Positions 20,851-30,446 of a stretch of 64,000 nucleotides of DNA are shown here, piece by piece. This stretch comes from Legionella londiniensis (GTDB taxonomy: Bacteria > Pseudomonadota > Gammaproteobacteria > Legionellales > Legionellaceae), in assembly GCF_001467825.1 (NCBI RefSeq), contig NZ_LNYK01000016.1, positions 156,235 through 220,234 of the forward strand, in the 5' to 3' direction. Every line of letters begins with the position of its first letter. Positions within the stretch are counted from its first letter, which is position 1. Below the pieces are notes generated by a model. The model made no database searches and was not told the origin of the DNA. It saw only the letters and a list, made by a program, of their open reading frames with translations. The position numbers and the translations under genes were made by a program.

Positions 20851-21609
20851 CTAAGTACTGAAAAGCCCCAAATATACGCTCGCAATTATGATGAAAAGCA
20901 GGCTTCTTGTCATAATTGTAGAAACTGCTTTGCGCAGTGAGACTTTTCGGATTGCTACTTCATAATAATAATAACCAACCACTATAGCGACAATCCAGCA
21001 ATATAATACAACCTTGCTGAACGAAAGATATAAATCCCAAAGAGTTATATAACTTGCGATATTGATTAAGTAAATGCTGACGTCGAGCCTCAGAAAAAAA
21101 TAAAATGTAGAATAAATGCCCAATAAAAAAGCAATCAATGAATAAACATACAAGAGGATGCCGGCAATCAGGATTCCTGCCATGGCAGGTATTACATGAA
21201 CCCGTAAAACAGTTTGCGGCATTTCGTGTAATTTGTGAATGCGCGCATTAATCAAATTCAGTGACGATTGTATGGATAAAATAATGCCAATTAAAATTGG
21301 GACAATGCTTCTTATGGCAATGCTCTGTGTGAGCGGCAGGGCGCTTTGAAATAAATGAAACCGGTTAAAAAGACTGTGAAAAGTCATAGCCAGAGAAAAA
21401 CCGGTTAAAATACTGATAATAATAATTGGAGTAGAAAGCCTTACTCCTGAGAGAAACAAGGTGTTAATCGTATATGACCAGGCAATGGATGTTCGTCCCA
21501 GAAGAAATTGAACGCTAACAATCGTAAGATGTCCTAAAAATTGAAGAAACAGGCGAATGCTGCCTAGAAAGCGTACGGAGGAATACCCAATTTCCTGGAA
21601 ACTATACAT
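20851..21609 (-). CDS. MlaE-family ABC permease
   Basis: This 252-residue inner-membrane protein has about five or six hydrophobic helices. Size, gene order and the RVHVIPAMAGILIAG segment (compare the MlaE region around PR-x-xA) place it in the MlaE/YrbE permease family, though it is divergent and several usual charged residues are missing. MlaF-type ATPase genes normally sit beside this gene; none is present here. It is the first gene of a three-gene cluster. Confidence 0.75.
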   Translation of the reverse strand: MYSFQEIGYSSVRFLGSIRLFLQFLGHLTIVSVQFLLGRTSIAWSYTINTLFLSGVRLSTPIIIISILTGFSLAMTFHSLFNRFHLFQSALPLTQSIAIRSIVPILIGIILSIQSSLNLINARIHKLHEMPQTVLRVHVIPAMAGILIAGILLYVYSLIAFLLGIYSTFYFFLRLDVSIYLINIASYITLWDLYLSFSKVVLYCWIVAIVVGYYYYEVAIRKVSLRKAVSTIMTRSLLFIIIASVYLGLFST

Positions 21610-21770
21610 TTAGCGGCGCCTGTAAAAATGACCGTTCGTTATGCTGAAGCAATTGATCCAATTTATCATATACATGAATCTGATTTTGTTTCAACGTGTT
21701 AATGGATTTTTACTGGCAAATCTTCCTGGATATCCTTGTTGAAAATAAAATAGCATTAGTGCTGATATAT

Positions 21771-21799
21771 TTGACAGCCAATATGTGACTTCCGATACT
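21771..21799 (+). promoter_or_regulatory. Candidate fleQ promoter
   Basis: TTGACA at 21771-21776 and GATACT at 21794-21799 are 17 bases apart, a good sigma-70-like pair about 35 bases before the fleQ start. AGGGAA lies just ahead of the ATG. The remaining 21610-21770 gap, shared with the divergent permease operon, shows nothing else recognisable. Confidence 0.5.
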
Positions 21800-21832
21800 T
21801 AATGTAAGTCCATATTATACAGGGAAGACTCT

Positions 21833-23218
21833 ATGAGCAGTTTGAATGAGATTTACCTTGTCGAAGATGATGAAACAAAGTGCAAAAAGATTGATCATTT
21901 GTTTCAGTTTGTTGGCGAATCATGCCGTGTTTATAATCGGGAAAGCAAGCTTTGTTTAAAAGACTGCAAGGCTCTTTTGGTCGGAAGCTGCTCATCTATT
22001 GAAATTAAGGAGCTATTGAAAGAAGCATCCGGCACGAGGCCTGATTTACCTGTAATCCTGATGGGAAATGCCTGGGAAAAAAACGATTTAACTCTAAATA
22101 GGCATGGAACTATATCTTATCCTTTTACTTATAATGAGTTTTTAGCCGCATTACACCAGTGCCACTTGCCATCAGAGAAAAAAAAACTGTCCGCATGCAA
22201 TGAAAGCACACCTTTAACACGGAGTTTGATAGGTCAGAGCAGCAGAATTTGTGAAGTTAGAAAATTAATCAATCTTGTCGCAAATACAGACGCTTCCGTA
22301 CTTTTGCTGGGAGAATCCGGAACAGGTAAGGAAGTTGCTGCGCGCAATATCCATGACTTATCCTCTCGTGCGCATAAACCTTTTATACCGATCAATTGCG
22401 GTGCGATACCGTCAGAGCTGCTGGAAAGCGAACTTTTCGGCCATGAAAAAGGCTCTTTTACCGGCGCCATTACGGCAAGACAGGGACGGTTTGAGTTGGC
22501 GCATGGGGGAACTTTATTTCTGGATGAAATAGGGGATATGCCGCTTCCCATGCAGGTGAAATTACTGCGGGTGCTGCAGGAGCGGCGTATTGAGCGGGTA
22601 GGGAGTAATAAAAGTATTGATATTGATGTACGCATCATAGCTGCTACTCACCGTGATCTGGAAAAGATTATTCAAGAAGGTTTGTTTCGCGAAGATTTGT
22701 ATTACCGTTTGAATGTTTTTCCCATCGAAATGCCTCCATTGCGTGACCGAGTAGAAGACATCCCTTTATTGCTGGATGAGTTAAATCAGCGCAGGAGAAC
22801 TGAAGGTTTGCCAACCATTCAATTGTTATCGGATGCCTTGTCCATATTATTTCATTATGAATGGCCGGGAAATGTGCGGGAGTTAGCGAACCTTGTAGAG
22901 AGATTAGCTATCTTATTCCCTGGCGGGGTTGTTTCAGCCCGGGATTTACCAAACAAATTCCAGAAAACTATGCAGGATTCCGAGACCAGAACCGAGCGCG
23001 AAGTGATGCTTGATTTGCTGGCTAATCAAAATATACGCCCAGAGAATGGGGTTGATTTGAATCAATATTTACTGAATGCTGAGGTTAAGCTCATTCAGGA
23101 TGCTTTAGAAAAAACCGATTGGGTAGTGGCTCAAGCCGCACGTTATTTAAAAATCAGACGCACAACGCTCGTTGAAAAAATGAGAAAATACAAGTTGCAA
23201 CGTTCTGAAGCTGTTTAA
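21833..23218 (+). CDS. fleQ: Sigma-54-dependent flagellar regulator FleQ
   Basis: This 461-residue enhancer-binding protein controls flagellar genes with sigma-54. The N-terminal 120 residues are a degenerate receiver-like FleQ domain. The AAA+ domain has Walker A GESGTGKE near 160-167, the sigma-54 contact loop GSFTGA at 207-212 (usual form GAFTGA), and Walker B with LFLDEIG near 226-232. The R-finger region is [15 protein letters not shown] Fis-type helix-turn-helix occupies about 420-455 ([20 protein letters not shown]). In relatives FleQ activity responds to c-di-GMP, but binding residues were not checked. It stands alone between a divergent and a convergent gene. Confidence 0.93.
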   Translation: MSSLNEIYLVEDDETKCKKIDHLFQFVGESCRVYNRESKLCLKDCKALLVGSCSSIEIKELLKEASGTRPDLPVILMGNAWEKNDLTLNRHGTISYPFTYNEFLAALHQCHLPSEKKKLSACNESTPLTRSLIGQSSRICEVRKLINLVANTDASVLLLGESGTGKEVAARNIHDLSSRAHKPFIPINCGAIPSELLESELFGHEKGSFTGAITARQGRFELAHGGTLFLDEIGDMPLPMQVKLLRVLQERRIERVGSNKSIDIDVRIIAATHRDLEKIIQEGLFREDLYYRLNVFPIEMPPLRDRVEDIPLLLDELNQRRRTEGLPTIQLLSDALSILFHYEWPGNVRELANLVERLAILFPGGVVSARDLPNKFQKTMQDSETRTEREVMLDLLANQNIRPENGVDLNQYLLNAEVKLIQDALEKTDWVVAQAARYLKIRRTTLVEKMRKYKLQRSEAV

Positions 23219-23254
23219 GTCGAATTGGCAAAAAACATCACTTAAACTGAATTA

Positions 23255-23276
23255 GCGTCATTTCTGGTAATGACGC
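23255..23276. terminator. Perfect hairpin between convergent genes
   Basis: GCGTCATT and AATGACGC form a perfect eight-base stem with a TCTGGT loop, between fleQ (+) and the small gene ending at 23282 (-). On the minus strand a run of Ts follows about 20 bases later; there is none directly on the plus strand. It is probably a bidirectional or Rho-assisted stop. Confidence 0.45.
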
Positions 23277-23281
23277 CATAC

Positions 23282-23596
23282 TCAGCTTTCTTTTTTATCT
23301 TTATTTGCTTTTGATTCAGGTTCTGATTTTGTTTTTTCTGTATTTTCAGTCTCAACGGGCGGAACTTCCGGGGTAGAAATAACTGTAGGCTTGGGCTTTA
23401 TTTCTGAAGGCTCCTTTTCGGTTTTGGCCTTATCCTCAGAACCAGATTTTTGTTCATTCTCAGCGCTTTGCGCCCGTTTATCCTTGTAATCACTGATAAT
23501 TTCTGAGACGCTGTTTTTAATGTCTTTAAACAACTTGCTTGTCATTGAAGATAATTCTTTAAAATCCGGTAATTTTGATTTGAAATCACCCATCAT
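23282..23596 (-). CDS. Small charged protein of unknown function
   Basis: This 104-residue protein has two parts. Residues 1-45 can form an amphipathic helix (LSSMTSKLFKDIKNSVSEII). Residues 46-104 are a low-complexity tail of Lys, Glu, Pro and Ser, likely disordered. GGAG lies five bases before the first ATG and eight before the second, so the true start may be the second Met. It has no signal peptide. I do not recognise the family. Confidence 0.65.
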   Translation of the reverse strand: MMGDFKSKLPDFKELSSMTSKLFKDIKNSVSEIISDYKDKRAQSAENEQKSGSEDKAKTEKEPSEIKPKPTVISTPEVPPVETENTEKTKSEPESKANKDKKES

Positions 23597-23729
23597 GAAT
23601 CTCCACTGAAAAATTAATTTCTACAGGTAAGTATATACGATTATTAGAGTTTTTGCTTGTCAAAAACTGGCGAAAACACTTCCGGCATGATGTTGACCAT
23701 ACTGTCCATCATTAGATGGACAACAGAAG

Positions 23730-24677
23730 TCATGCCCAGGGATGAAGCATTTTTAAAACAGGCTTAAGCAGTTTGTCTGTTAGTGAATGCTTGCCATGCA
23801 CCGTAACCTTGTAGCAATGATGAGATTCCATTTTATCAAGCAGATATTCATCACTGGTTTTTAGAGCATCCACAAGGCGCAAATCAAAAGCATCCCGGGC
23901 AAGCCAATGCTCGCCTGTAGATACTTTATCAATATCGAGCTGCTGGCGGTTTTTCAAGACATAATCGCGAAAAGACTGGTGAATTGATTCCAATTCTTCT
24001 TGAAATTTTTTTCGGCCTTTTTCCGTGTTTTCGGCAAAGAGCGTGAGGGTTCGTTTATATTCACCGGCCGTAAGCAGTTCAACATCAATATTATTCTTTT
24101 TTAGCCAGCGGTAAAAATTAGGTATCTGGGCAACGACACCAATTGAGCCTATGATAGCGAAAGGAGCAGCAATAATGCGGTTTGCAACGCAAGCCATGAG
24201 ATATCCCCCGCTGGCCGCGACTTTATCAATGCAGGCGGTCAATGGAATATTTTTATCACGAATACGGTGCAGCTGGGCTGCCGCAAGCCCATAAGCGTTT
24301 ACGGCGCCGCCAGGGCTTTCAAGGCGGATCACAACTTCATCCTCGGGGGTTGCTACCGAAAGCACAGCGGATATTTCATCACGTAGCTGCTGGACTTCAG
24401 AAGCTTTTATATCGCCATTAAAATCAAGTACATACAGGGAAGGTTTGGATTTTTTAGGTTTATTCAGTTTTTTGGCTTTCCTGGCGGCTTTCTTGCCAAG
24501 TACTTCTTTTTGCATGGTATTTCTGAGCTGCTCCCAATCCTCATTCAGAGAGCTGATTTCAAGTTTTGGTCTGGGTTTTCGTCCGAGGGAAAACAAACCG
24601 CCGACAAGAAGCAGTATGGCCACAACTACTGTAAACGATTTTAAAAGAAACATGCCGTATTGAGCGATAAAGTCCAT
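23730..24677 (-). CDS. sohB: SohB-type signal-peptide-peptidase-like protease
   Basis: This 315-residue S49-family membrane serine protease has an N-terminal membrane helix (about 9-30) and a basic Lys-rich linker (60-78). The protease core carries RLESPGG at 118-124, nucleophile S156 in VAASGG and general base K208 in EYKR, giving the Ser-Lys dyad. In relatives the active site faces the periplasm. The length matches E. coli SohB. A perfect hairpin at 23703-23722 (TGTCCATC, loop ATTA) lies just downstream but lacks a T-run. Confidence 0.92.
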   Translation of the reverse strand: MDFIAQYGMFLLKSFTVVVAILLLVGGLFSLGRKPRPKLEISSLNEDWEQLRNTMQKEVLGKKAARKAKKLNKPKKSKPSLYVLDFNGDIKASEVQQLRDEISAVLSVATPEDEVVIRLESPGGAVNAYGLAAAQLHRIRDKNIPLTACIDKVAASGGYLMACVANRIIAAPFAIIGSIGVVAQIPNFYRWLKKNNIDVELLTAGEYKRTLTLFAENTEKGRKKFQEELESIHQSFRDYVLKNRQQLDIDKVSTGEHWLARDAFDLRLVDALKTSDEYLLDKMESHHCYKVTVHGKHSLTDKLLKPVLKMLHPWA

Positions 24678-24789
24678 CTTGACCCTGCAATTTTTTTAAA
24701 AACGATATTATTACTGCCAACGCGTTCGGGTTCAAGTCAGATCATGCTGTCGCCTGTGAGATTTCATCTGAAATGATCTCTTAAAGAGC

Positions 24790-24818
24790 TTGTCAAAAAG
24801 ATGGAATACCGATAGTCT
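24790..24818 (+). promoter_or_regulatory. Candidate ccm operon promoter
   Basis: TTGTCA at 24790-24795 and TAGTCT at 24813-24818 are 17 bases apart, about 25 bases ahead of ccmA. The -10 match is weak, but no better pair was seen in the short gap with sohB. Confidence 0.3.
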
Positions 24819-24841
24819 GCAGATTTTTCCAGTGTCATTTT

Positions 24842-25444
24842 ATGCTTGAAGTTACTGCCATCAATTTTGAATATCCTGAGAGATCTGTGTTATCTCGTGT
24901 CAGTTTCTCTGTTGAAAGAGGGTCTTTGCTTCATTTAAGGGGAATGAATGGCGCGGGAAAGACAACATTGCTTAAATTGCTGGCGGGAATTCTGCCGGTG
25001 CAGGACGGTACAATCCAATTCCAGGGCAAAAATATTAGTGACGATTTAGCATGCTATCAACAGCAGATCTGCTTTTTGGGTCACAAATCAGGAATCAGTT
25101 CTTTATTGACCCCGCTTGAAAATTGCCGTTTTGATTTATCAAGAAATGAAATTTTTTCCTCCCTGAACCAGTTATTGAAACAGTTTTCTCTGCAACATGT
25201 GGCTGATATCCCCTGCGGCCTGCTTTCAGCTGGTCAGAAACGGCGGGTAGCTTTAATGCGCCTGGCCATGTCTCAAGCCACGATATGGCTTCTTGATGAA
25301 CCCATGGTTGCACTGGATCGCGAAGGTACAACACTCTTGATGGACATGATTGGCGAACACCTAAAACAAGGAGGAATGGTTATTTTATCCTCGCATCAAA
25401 CAATCCCAAACCTCGGGAAAGCATATCAGGAGTACTGCCTATGA
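24842..25444 (+). CDS. ccmA: Cytochrome c maturation ATPase CcmA
   Basis: This 200-residue ABC ATPase of the CcmABCD complex releases holo-CcmE in cytochrome c maturation. Walker A is GMNGAGKTT at 34-42, the signature LSAGQKRR at 128-135 is slightly altered from LSGGQ as in other CcmA proteins, and Walker B is WLLDEP at 149-154. It begins a nine-gene run, ccmA to ccmI, on the plus strand with overlapping or touching genes. Its stop overlaps the ccmB start (25441-25444). Confidence 0.95.
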   Translation: MLEVTAINFEYPERSVLSRVSFSVERGSLLHLRGMNGAGKTTLLKLLAGILPVQDGTIQFQGKNISDDLACYQQQICFLGHKSGISSLLTPLENCRFDLSRNEIFSSLNQLLKQFSLQHVADIPCGLLSAGQKRRVALMRLAMSQATIWLLDEPMVALDREGTTLLMDMIGEHLKQGGMVILSSHQTIPNLGKAYQEYCL

Positions 25445-26121
25445 TGTCTTATGGCAGGCTTATTAAAAGGCAGGTTATGCGCGAGGCGTTACTGCATGTC
25501 AGGGAGTTGAGCCTTCTTGTTAATTCGCTTTTATTTTTTTTGATGATACTTGTTTTTTTCCCCTTGACCATGCCTGCAGAAACAGCATTGCTGCGTACCG
25601 TAGCGCCAGGAATAGTTTGGATTGCAGTCTTGCTTGCAATGCTTCTTTCTGCAGAAAGATTGTTTCAGCGTGATTATGAGGATGGCGTAATTGAACAGTG
25701 GCTGGTTTCAGGATATCCCTTAAGTTTATTGGTTTCTATTAAGGTTATCATTCATTGGTTTTTAAATTTGCTGCCTTTAATTTTTCTCAGCCCAATTCTT
25801 GGTATTTTATTTTCATTTTCACTTGACGAAATATTGGCATTGATGTTTAGCCTGCTGTCAGGAACCCCGGCGCTTCTATTTCTTTGCGCCTTGGCTGCGG
25901 TGTTCAGTATTGGCTTGCGGCAAAAAGGGGTGATGATGGCGCTTGTTTTATTTCCCCTGACCATACCAGTTATGATCTTTGGCAGCAGCGCAATAACTGC
26001 TGCCATGCAAGGGTTTGCCATATCCGGTTACTTAGCGTTACTGCTTGCTTTTTCCGTGGTTGCAGCGGGTTTTCTGCCGTTTGCAATTGCAGCCATGATC
26101 CGAATCAGTCTTGTTGAATAG
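25441..26121 (+). CDS. ccmB: Cytochrome c maturation permease CcmB
   Basis: This 226-residue protein has six hydrophobic segments, matching CcmB in length and in the SAERLFQRDYEDGVIEQW motif near residues 69-86. It forms the membrane part of the CcmA ATPase complex with CcmC and CcmD. Its ATG overlaps the ccmA stop. About 80 bases separate it from ccmC. Confidence 0.95.
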   Translation: MMSYGRLIKRQVMREALLHVRELSLLVNSLLFFLMILVFFPLTMPAETALLRTVAPGIVWIAVLLAMLLSAERLFQRDYEDGVIEQWLVSGYPLSLLVSIKVIIHWFLNLLPLIFLSPILGILFSFSLDEILALMFSLLSGTPALLFLCALAAVFSIGLRQKGVMMALVLFPLTIPVMIFGSSAITAAMQGFAISGYLALLLAFSVVAAGFLPFAIAAMIRISLVE

Positions 26122-26203
26122 CCTTATTCCCGTGCGGTGCCGGGTTAACAGGACGATTTAGCCGTGATAAAATTTTAATCTTTTTTGATTTTATTCTTTG
26201 CCT

Positions 26204-26947
26204 ATGTGGAATTTACTTTATCAGCTGGCTTCGCCCAAGTCTTTTTATAGCCTGACAGGACGTCTGTTATCCTGGCTTGCAATTTGTGGCGGATTGCTTT
26301 TTTCCCTGGGCGTAATCTGGGGTCTTGTTTTTGCGCCGGCTGATTATCAGCAGGGCGAAGCTTTCCGTATTATCTACATGCATGTTCCCTGCGCATTCCT
26401 GTCGATGGCTTTATACGCATGCATGGGCTTTTGGGCTTTTCTGTTACTGGTTTGGCGCATTAAGCTTGCCGGCATTATGCTTTCTGTGACTGCGGGCTTG
26501 GGCGCCTCCATGGCTTTTTTGGCGCTCTTAACTGGAAGCTTATGGGGCAAGCCGATGTGGGGAACCTGGTGGGTTTGGGATGCGCGGCTTACTTCAGAGT
26601 TAATTCTATTGTTTTTATATGCTTCTATCATTGCAGTAACCAATGCCGCGCCGAATAAAGAGCAGGGCGACAAAATAGCAGCCATACTGACCATAGTAGG
26701 CCTTATTGACTTGCCGATTATTCACTATTCTGTGTACTGGTGGAATACCCTGCATCAAGGCGCGACAATTTCTGTTCTCGCCAAACCCAAGATACATTCC
26801 AGCATGCTCTATCCTTTATTGTTTACCCTGGCCGGTTTGTCCCTTTACTCAGTGTTGGTGATCTTGTTAAAAGCACGCAATGAACTATTATGTCGGGAAA
26901 GGCGGCAAAACTGGGTAAAAAACCTGGTGGAGAGGGGAGGATTATGA
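26204..26947 (+). CDS. ccmC: Heme-handling protein CcmC
   Basis: This 247-residue membrane protein has about six helices and the tryptophan-rich heme-binding motif WGTWWVWD in a periplasmic loop, flanked by conserved histidines. It loads heme onto CcmE. The start is the ATG at 26204; a TTG two codons upstream is also open but less likely. The final codons overlap the ccmD ATG (ATGA at 26944-26947). Confidence 0.96.
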   Translation: MWNLLYQLASPKSFYSLTGRLLSWLAICGGLLFSLGVIWGLVFAPADYQQGEAFRIIYMHVPCAFLSMALYACMGFWAFLLLVWRIKLAGIMLSVTAGLGASMAFLALLTGSLWGKPMWGTWWVWDARLTSELILLFLYASIIAVTNAAPNKEQGDKIAAILTIVGLIDLPIIHYSVYWWNTLHQGATISVLAKPKIHSSMLYPLLFTLAGLSLYSVLVILLKARNELLCRERRQNWVKNLVERGGL

Positions 26948-27105
26948 CTCAATTTTTACAGTGGTTATCCATGGGAGGTTATTCTATATATGTTTGGCCT
27001 GCATATGGCGCAGTTTGTATAGTGCTTGTTATGAATTTACTGGGTATTAAATGGCAGCGCAGACGTATTTTAAATAAACTTAAGTTTTGGCTTAAACGGG
27101 ATTGA
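26944..27105 (+). CDS. ccmD: CcmD
   Basis: This 53-residue single-helix protein ([20 protein letters not shown]) matches CcmD, with GGY-x-x-YVWPAY before the membrane helix and basic residues after. It stabilises CcmC with CcmE. The frame is open upstream to 26890, but the ATG at 26944 overlaps the ccmC stop and gives the family N-terminus. Confidence 0.93.
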   Translation: MTQFLQWLSMGGYSIYVWPAYGAVCIVLVMNLLGIKWQRRRILNKLKFWLKRD

Positions 27106-27107
27106 GG

Positions 27108-27536
27108 ATGAACGCCGTACGAAAACGAAAACTCCTGATGTTGTTATTGATTGTATTAATTTTAGCAATCGCTACGGCTTTGGCGCTCTTTGCCCTGAAA
27201 CAAAATATAAATCTGTTTTACTCCCCTTCTGAGGTGGTAGCAGGCAAAGCTCCGCTCAATCATCCCATCCGCGTTGGCGGTATGGTGGTTAAAGGTAGTG
27301 TCATACGAAATGCCAAGGATTTATCTGTACGATTTAAAATAACTGATTTTCGTGAATCGTTTGAAATCAGTTATCAAGGAAGTTTGCCCGATTTATTCAG
27401 GGAAGGGCAGGGTATTGTGGCGCAAGGGGTATTGGTTGAGAGCGGGCAATTTAAAGCTACCGAAGTCTTGGCTAAACATGATGAGAATTATATGCCGCCG
27501 GAGGTAAAAGATGCATTGGCCAGGGCTAAAGGGTAA
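27108..27536 (+). CDS. ccmE: Periplasmic heme chaperone CcmE
   Basis: This 142-residue protein has an N-terminal membrane anchor (about 8-30) and a beta-barrel OB domain. The heme-attachment histidine H124 lies in HDENY, with Y128 four residues on, matching the HxxxY motif of CcmE. The ATG at 27108 is chosen over a TTG two codons earlier. It accepts heme from CcmC and passes it to CcmF/H. Confidence 0.96.
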   Translation: MNAVRKRKLLMLLLIVLILAIATALALFALKQNINLFYSPSEVVAGKAPLNHPIRVGGMVVKGSVIRNAKDLSVRFKITDFRESFEISYQGSLPDLFREGQGIVAQGVLVESGQFKATEVLAKHDENYMPPEVKDALARAKG

Positions 27537-27539
27537 ATC

Positions 27540-29492
27540 ATGATTGCTGAGATTGGTCTTTTTTCTCTTATTTTGGCCTTGATATTTGCTTGTTTGCTTG
27601 TGATTGTCCCTTCAATCGGCATATTCCGCAATAAGCCTGATTTGCAATCTTCAACAAATCTCTATGTGTGCGGCCAGTTTGCTTTTATTGCCATTTCTTA
27701 CCTGTGCCTGACTTGTTGTTTTTTGATGGATGATTTTTCAGTTATCTATGTATTGTCAAATTCCAGCATTTCATTGCCCTGGTTTTATAAGTTATGTGCT
27801 GTTTGGGGTGGCCATGAAGGTTCCATGTTATTATGGGTTTCTGTATTAAGCCTTTGGATGCTTGCCGTTTGTTTTTTTAGCCGACCCCTCGATGCGGCAA
27901 CCAGAGCCCGGGTTCTTGCGGTACTTGGTTTCATCAGTGCGGGATTTATTTTATTTCTGTTAATCACTTCAAACCCATTTCTTCGTCAATTTCAATTACT
28001 GAATACTGATGGTCGCGATCTCAACCCTTTATTACAGGATCCCGGGTTTTTATTTCATCCCCCGATGTTGTATATGGGATATGTTGGTTTTTCTGTAGCA
28101 TTTGCTTTTGCTATCGCTGCTTTATGGTCAGGCCGGGTGGAAAGCGCCTGGGCCAAGTGGACCAGGCCCTGGACCCTCGCGGCATGGTGTTGTTTGACTG
28201 CAGGTATAACTTTGGGAAGCTGGTGGGCATATCGGGAATTGGGCTGGGGAGGCTGGTGGTTTTGGGATCCTGTAGAGAATGCTTCATTTATGCCCTGGTT
28301 AATTGGTACTGCCTTGCTGCATTCCCTTGCTGTGACAGAGAAGCGCGAACAGTTTAAGGCATGGACGCTATTGCTTGCCATCTGTGCCTTTTCATTAAGT
28401 CTGGTCGGCACATTTCTTGTGCGGTCAGGTGTATTAACTTCCGTGCATGCCTTTGCTGTTGATCCTCAGCGCGGATTGTACATTTTGCTGTTTTTATTAT
28501 TGGTTATAGGCGGGTCGCTTCTTCTTTTTGCTTTTCGTGCGCAAGCACTGCATAGAAGCAGTCAGCCAGGCATGTTCTCTCGTGAAAGTGCGTTATTGCT
28601 GAACAATGTCATACTTGCTGTAATGATGCTAACCGTTTTATTGGGCACAACATATCCTTTGTTGATAGATGGGCTGGGGCTTGGTAAGTTATCTGTCGGC
28701 GCCCCTTATTTTAATACAGTTTTTGTTCCTTTAATGTTCCCATTGTTATTCCTTATGGGCATTGGCGTGCATGTTAAGTGGCATAGGGACAGCTTCAAAG
28801 AAGTTTTGCTGAAACTCCGCTGGGTTGCGCTTTTAAGCGTTATTCTCCCTTTATTATTGCTCGCAGGCTCAGTTCGTGTACTGCACCTTTCAGTTTTAAT
28901 TGGTTTGGTTTTTGCCTCGTGGGTCATGTTGAGCACGTTTAAGGTTGTGTTTAATCGGGTTCAACAACGCAGTAACCACACCATAGGCCGTTCATTTTGG
29001 GGTATGGTTGCGGCTCATTGTGGGGTAGCAGTAACAGTAACTGGCATTGCAATATCATCAGGCTATGGTATTCAGACAGATGTAAGATTGGCTCCGGGAG
29101 AGAGCACTTTATTTGCAGGCTATCATATACGCTTTGTTAATGAGTCGGAATTAAAGGGCGCCAATTACCATGGCACACAGGCAAGATTTATCATTAACCG
29201 CCATAATTACCATGCCGTGATTTATCCTGAAAAAAGAATTTATAATGTAGGCCGTATGCCAATGACCGATTCCGCGATAGATGTTACGCCATTCAGAGAT
29301 TTGTATGTGGCATTAGGCGAGCCTCTGGAGCAGGATGCCTGGTCTGTCAGGCTGTATTTTAAACCGTTTGTTCGCTGGATATGGGGAGGCGGCTTTTTAA
29401 TCCTGTTTGGCGGGTTTCTGGCCTTGAGCGACAAGCGTTACTATAAGCTTCGGCATAAAGAGACCATTTTGTACAGGGAGGCTTCTCTATGA
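27540..29492 (+). CDS. ccmF: Heme lyase subunit CcmF
   Basis: This 650-residue polytopic membrane protein attaches heme to apocytochrome c with CcmH and CcmI. It has the heme motif GWGGWWFWDPVENASF at roughly 236-251 and conserved histidines in membrane helices, including GGHEGSMLLW near 90-99. The length is normal. It begins three bases after the ccmE stop and overlaps ccmG by four bases. Confidence 0.97.
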   Translation: MIAEIGLFSLILALIFACLLVIVPSIGIFRNKPDLQSSTNLYVCGQFAFIAISYLCLTCCFLMDDFSVIYVLSNSSISLPWFYKLCAVWGGHEGSMLLWVSVLSLWMLAVCFFSRPLDAATRARVLAVLGFISAGFILFLLITSNPFLRQFQLLNTDGRDLNPLLQDPGFLFHPPMLYMGYVGFSVAFAFAIAALWSGRVESAWAKWTRPWTLAAWCCLTAGITLGSWWAYRELGWGGWWFWDPVENASFMPWLIGTALLHSLAVTEKREQFKAWTLLLAICAFSLSLVGTFLVRSGVLTSVHAFAVDPQRGLYILLFLLLVIGGSLLLFAFRAQALHRSSQPGMFSRESALLLNNVILAVMMLTVLLGTTYPLLIDGLGLGKLSVGAPYFNTVFVPLMFPLLFLMGIGVHVKWHRDSFKEVLLKLRWVALLSVILPLLLLAGSVRVLHLSVLIGLVFASWVMLSTFKVVFNRVQQRSNHTIGRSFWGMVAAHCGVAVTVTGIAISSGYGIQTDVRLAPGESTLFAGYHIRFVNESELKGANYHGTQARFIINRHNYHAVIYPEKRIYNVGRMPMTDSAIDVTPFRDLYVALGEPLEQDAWSVRLYFKPFVRWIWGGGFLILFGGFLALSDKRYYKLRHKETILYREASL

Positions 29493-30019
29493 AAATCAGT
29501 CTTTGGCGCCTGCTGCCGTTTACGGTATTTCTGCTCCTTGCCGTATTCTTTTGGCGTGGTTTGTCTTTAGAACCGCATCATCTGCCTTCTGTACAAATCG
29601 GCAAAAAGCTTCCAGATTTTAAATTGCCTTCACTTCAGCATCAAAACGAATTTTTTACCCCTCATGCCATGACTGGCCAGTATAAGTTGTTAAATTTCTT
29701 CGCAAGCTGGTGTAATACTTGCAGTGAGGAGCAGATTTTTTTGCTTAGGCTGGCTCGTGAAGGTATCCCTGTTTATGGCGTGAACTACAAAGATAACCCA
29801 ATTGATGCAGAGCGCTGGCTTCTCACTTGGGGCAATCCTTATCGAGAAATTGGTATTGACCGAACCGGTAAAATGGCCATAGATCTCGGAGTATACGGTA
29901 CGCCTGAAACTTTTCTCATAGATAAAACGGGAGTAATCCTTGCTCGACATGTCGGGGCATTGAATCAAGAAGCCTGGGAAAAAGAATTTCTGCCTCATAT
30001 TAACAAACATACGGTTTGA
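29489..30019 (+). CDS. ccmG: Thiol-disulfide oxidoreductase CcmG/DsbE
   Basis: This 176-residue membrane-anchored thioredoxin-like protein keeps apocytochrome cysteines reduced. The anchor is residues 8-24, and the active site is WCNTC with C75 and C78 (usual form WCxxC). The later cis-proline segment YGTPETFLID is present, as in CcmG. It overlaps ccmF (ATGA) and lies one base before ccmH. Confidence 0.96.
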   Translation: MKISLWRLLPFTVFLLLAVFFWRGLSLEPHHLPSVQIGKKLPDFKLPSLQHQNEFFTPHAMTGQYKLLNFFASWCNTCSEEQIFLLRLAREGIPVYGVNYKDNPIDAERWLLTWGNPYREIGIDRTGKMAIDLGVYGTPETFLIDKTGVILARHVGALNQEAWEKEFLPHINKHTV

Positions 30020-30020
30020 A

Positions 30021-30446
30021 ATGAAAATAACGCTACCATCACAATTAAGCTTGCTGATAATGATCGCTTTATTGATGCTTTTAGGCTCGCTAAATTTTCA
30101 TTGCTATGCCAGCTCCCTTTATCCTTTTGAAACCAAACAGCAAGATGCGCAATTTCAACATTTATTGCATGAATTGCGTTGCCTGGTGTGCCAAAACCAG
30201 GATCTCGCCGATTCCAATGCGCCGTTAGCAAAAGATTTGCGTGATGAAGTGTATCAATTGGTTAAATCGGGTAAAACAGATAATGAAATAATTCATTTTT
30301 TAACAGAGCGTTATGGAGAATTTGTATTATTTAAGCCGCCGCTCAAAACAGTTACGATGCTGTTGTGGTTTGGTCCTTTTATATTTGCCTTATTGGGTTT
30401 ACTGATAGTCTGGCGTACTTTTGCAAGGCGAACTACCAATGCGTGA
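30021..30446 (+). CDS. ccmH: Cytochrome c maturation thioreductase CcmH
   Basis: This 141-residue protein has a signal anchor (about 8-30), the LRCLVCQNQ active-site motif with C54 and C57, and a second membrane helix near 115-133. It reduces apocytochrome disulfides in the CcmFHI lyase. This is the short CcmH form with CcmI encoded separately, unlike the fused E. coli protein. It overlaps ccmI by eight bases. Confidence 0.95.
   Translation: MKITLPSQLSLLIMIALLMLLGSLNFHCYASSLYPFETKQQDAQFQHLLHELRCLVCQNQDLADSNAPLAKDLRDEVYQLVKSGKTDNEIIHFLTERYGEFVLFKPPLKTVTMLLWFGPFIFALLGLLIVWRTFARRTTNA

Noticed and set aside
23703-23722. Perfect eight-base hairpin after sohB as an intrinsic terminator
   Set aside because: It has no following T-run on either strand, so I mention it with sohB but do not call it a terminator.
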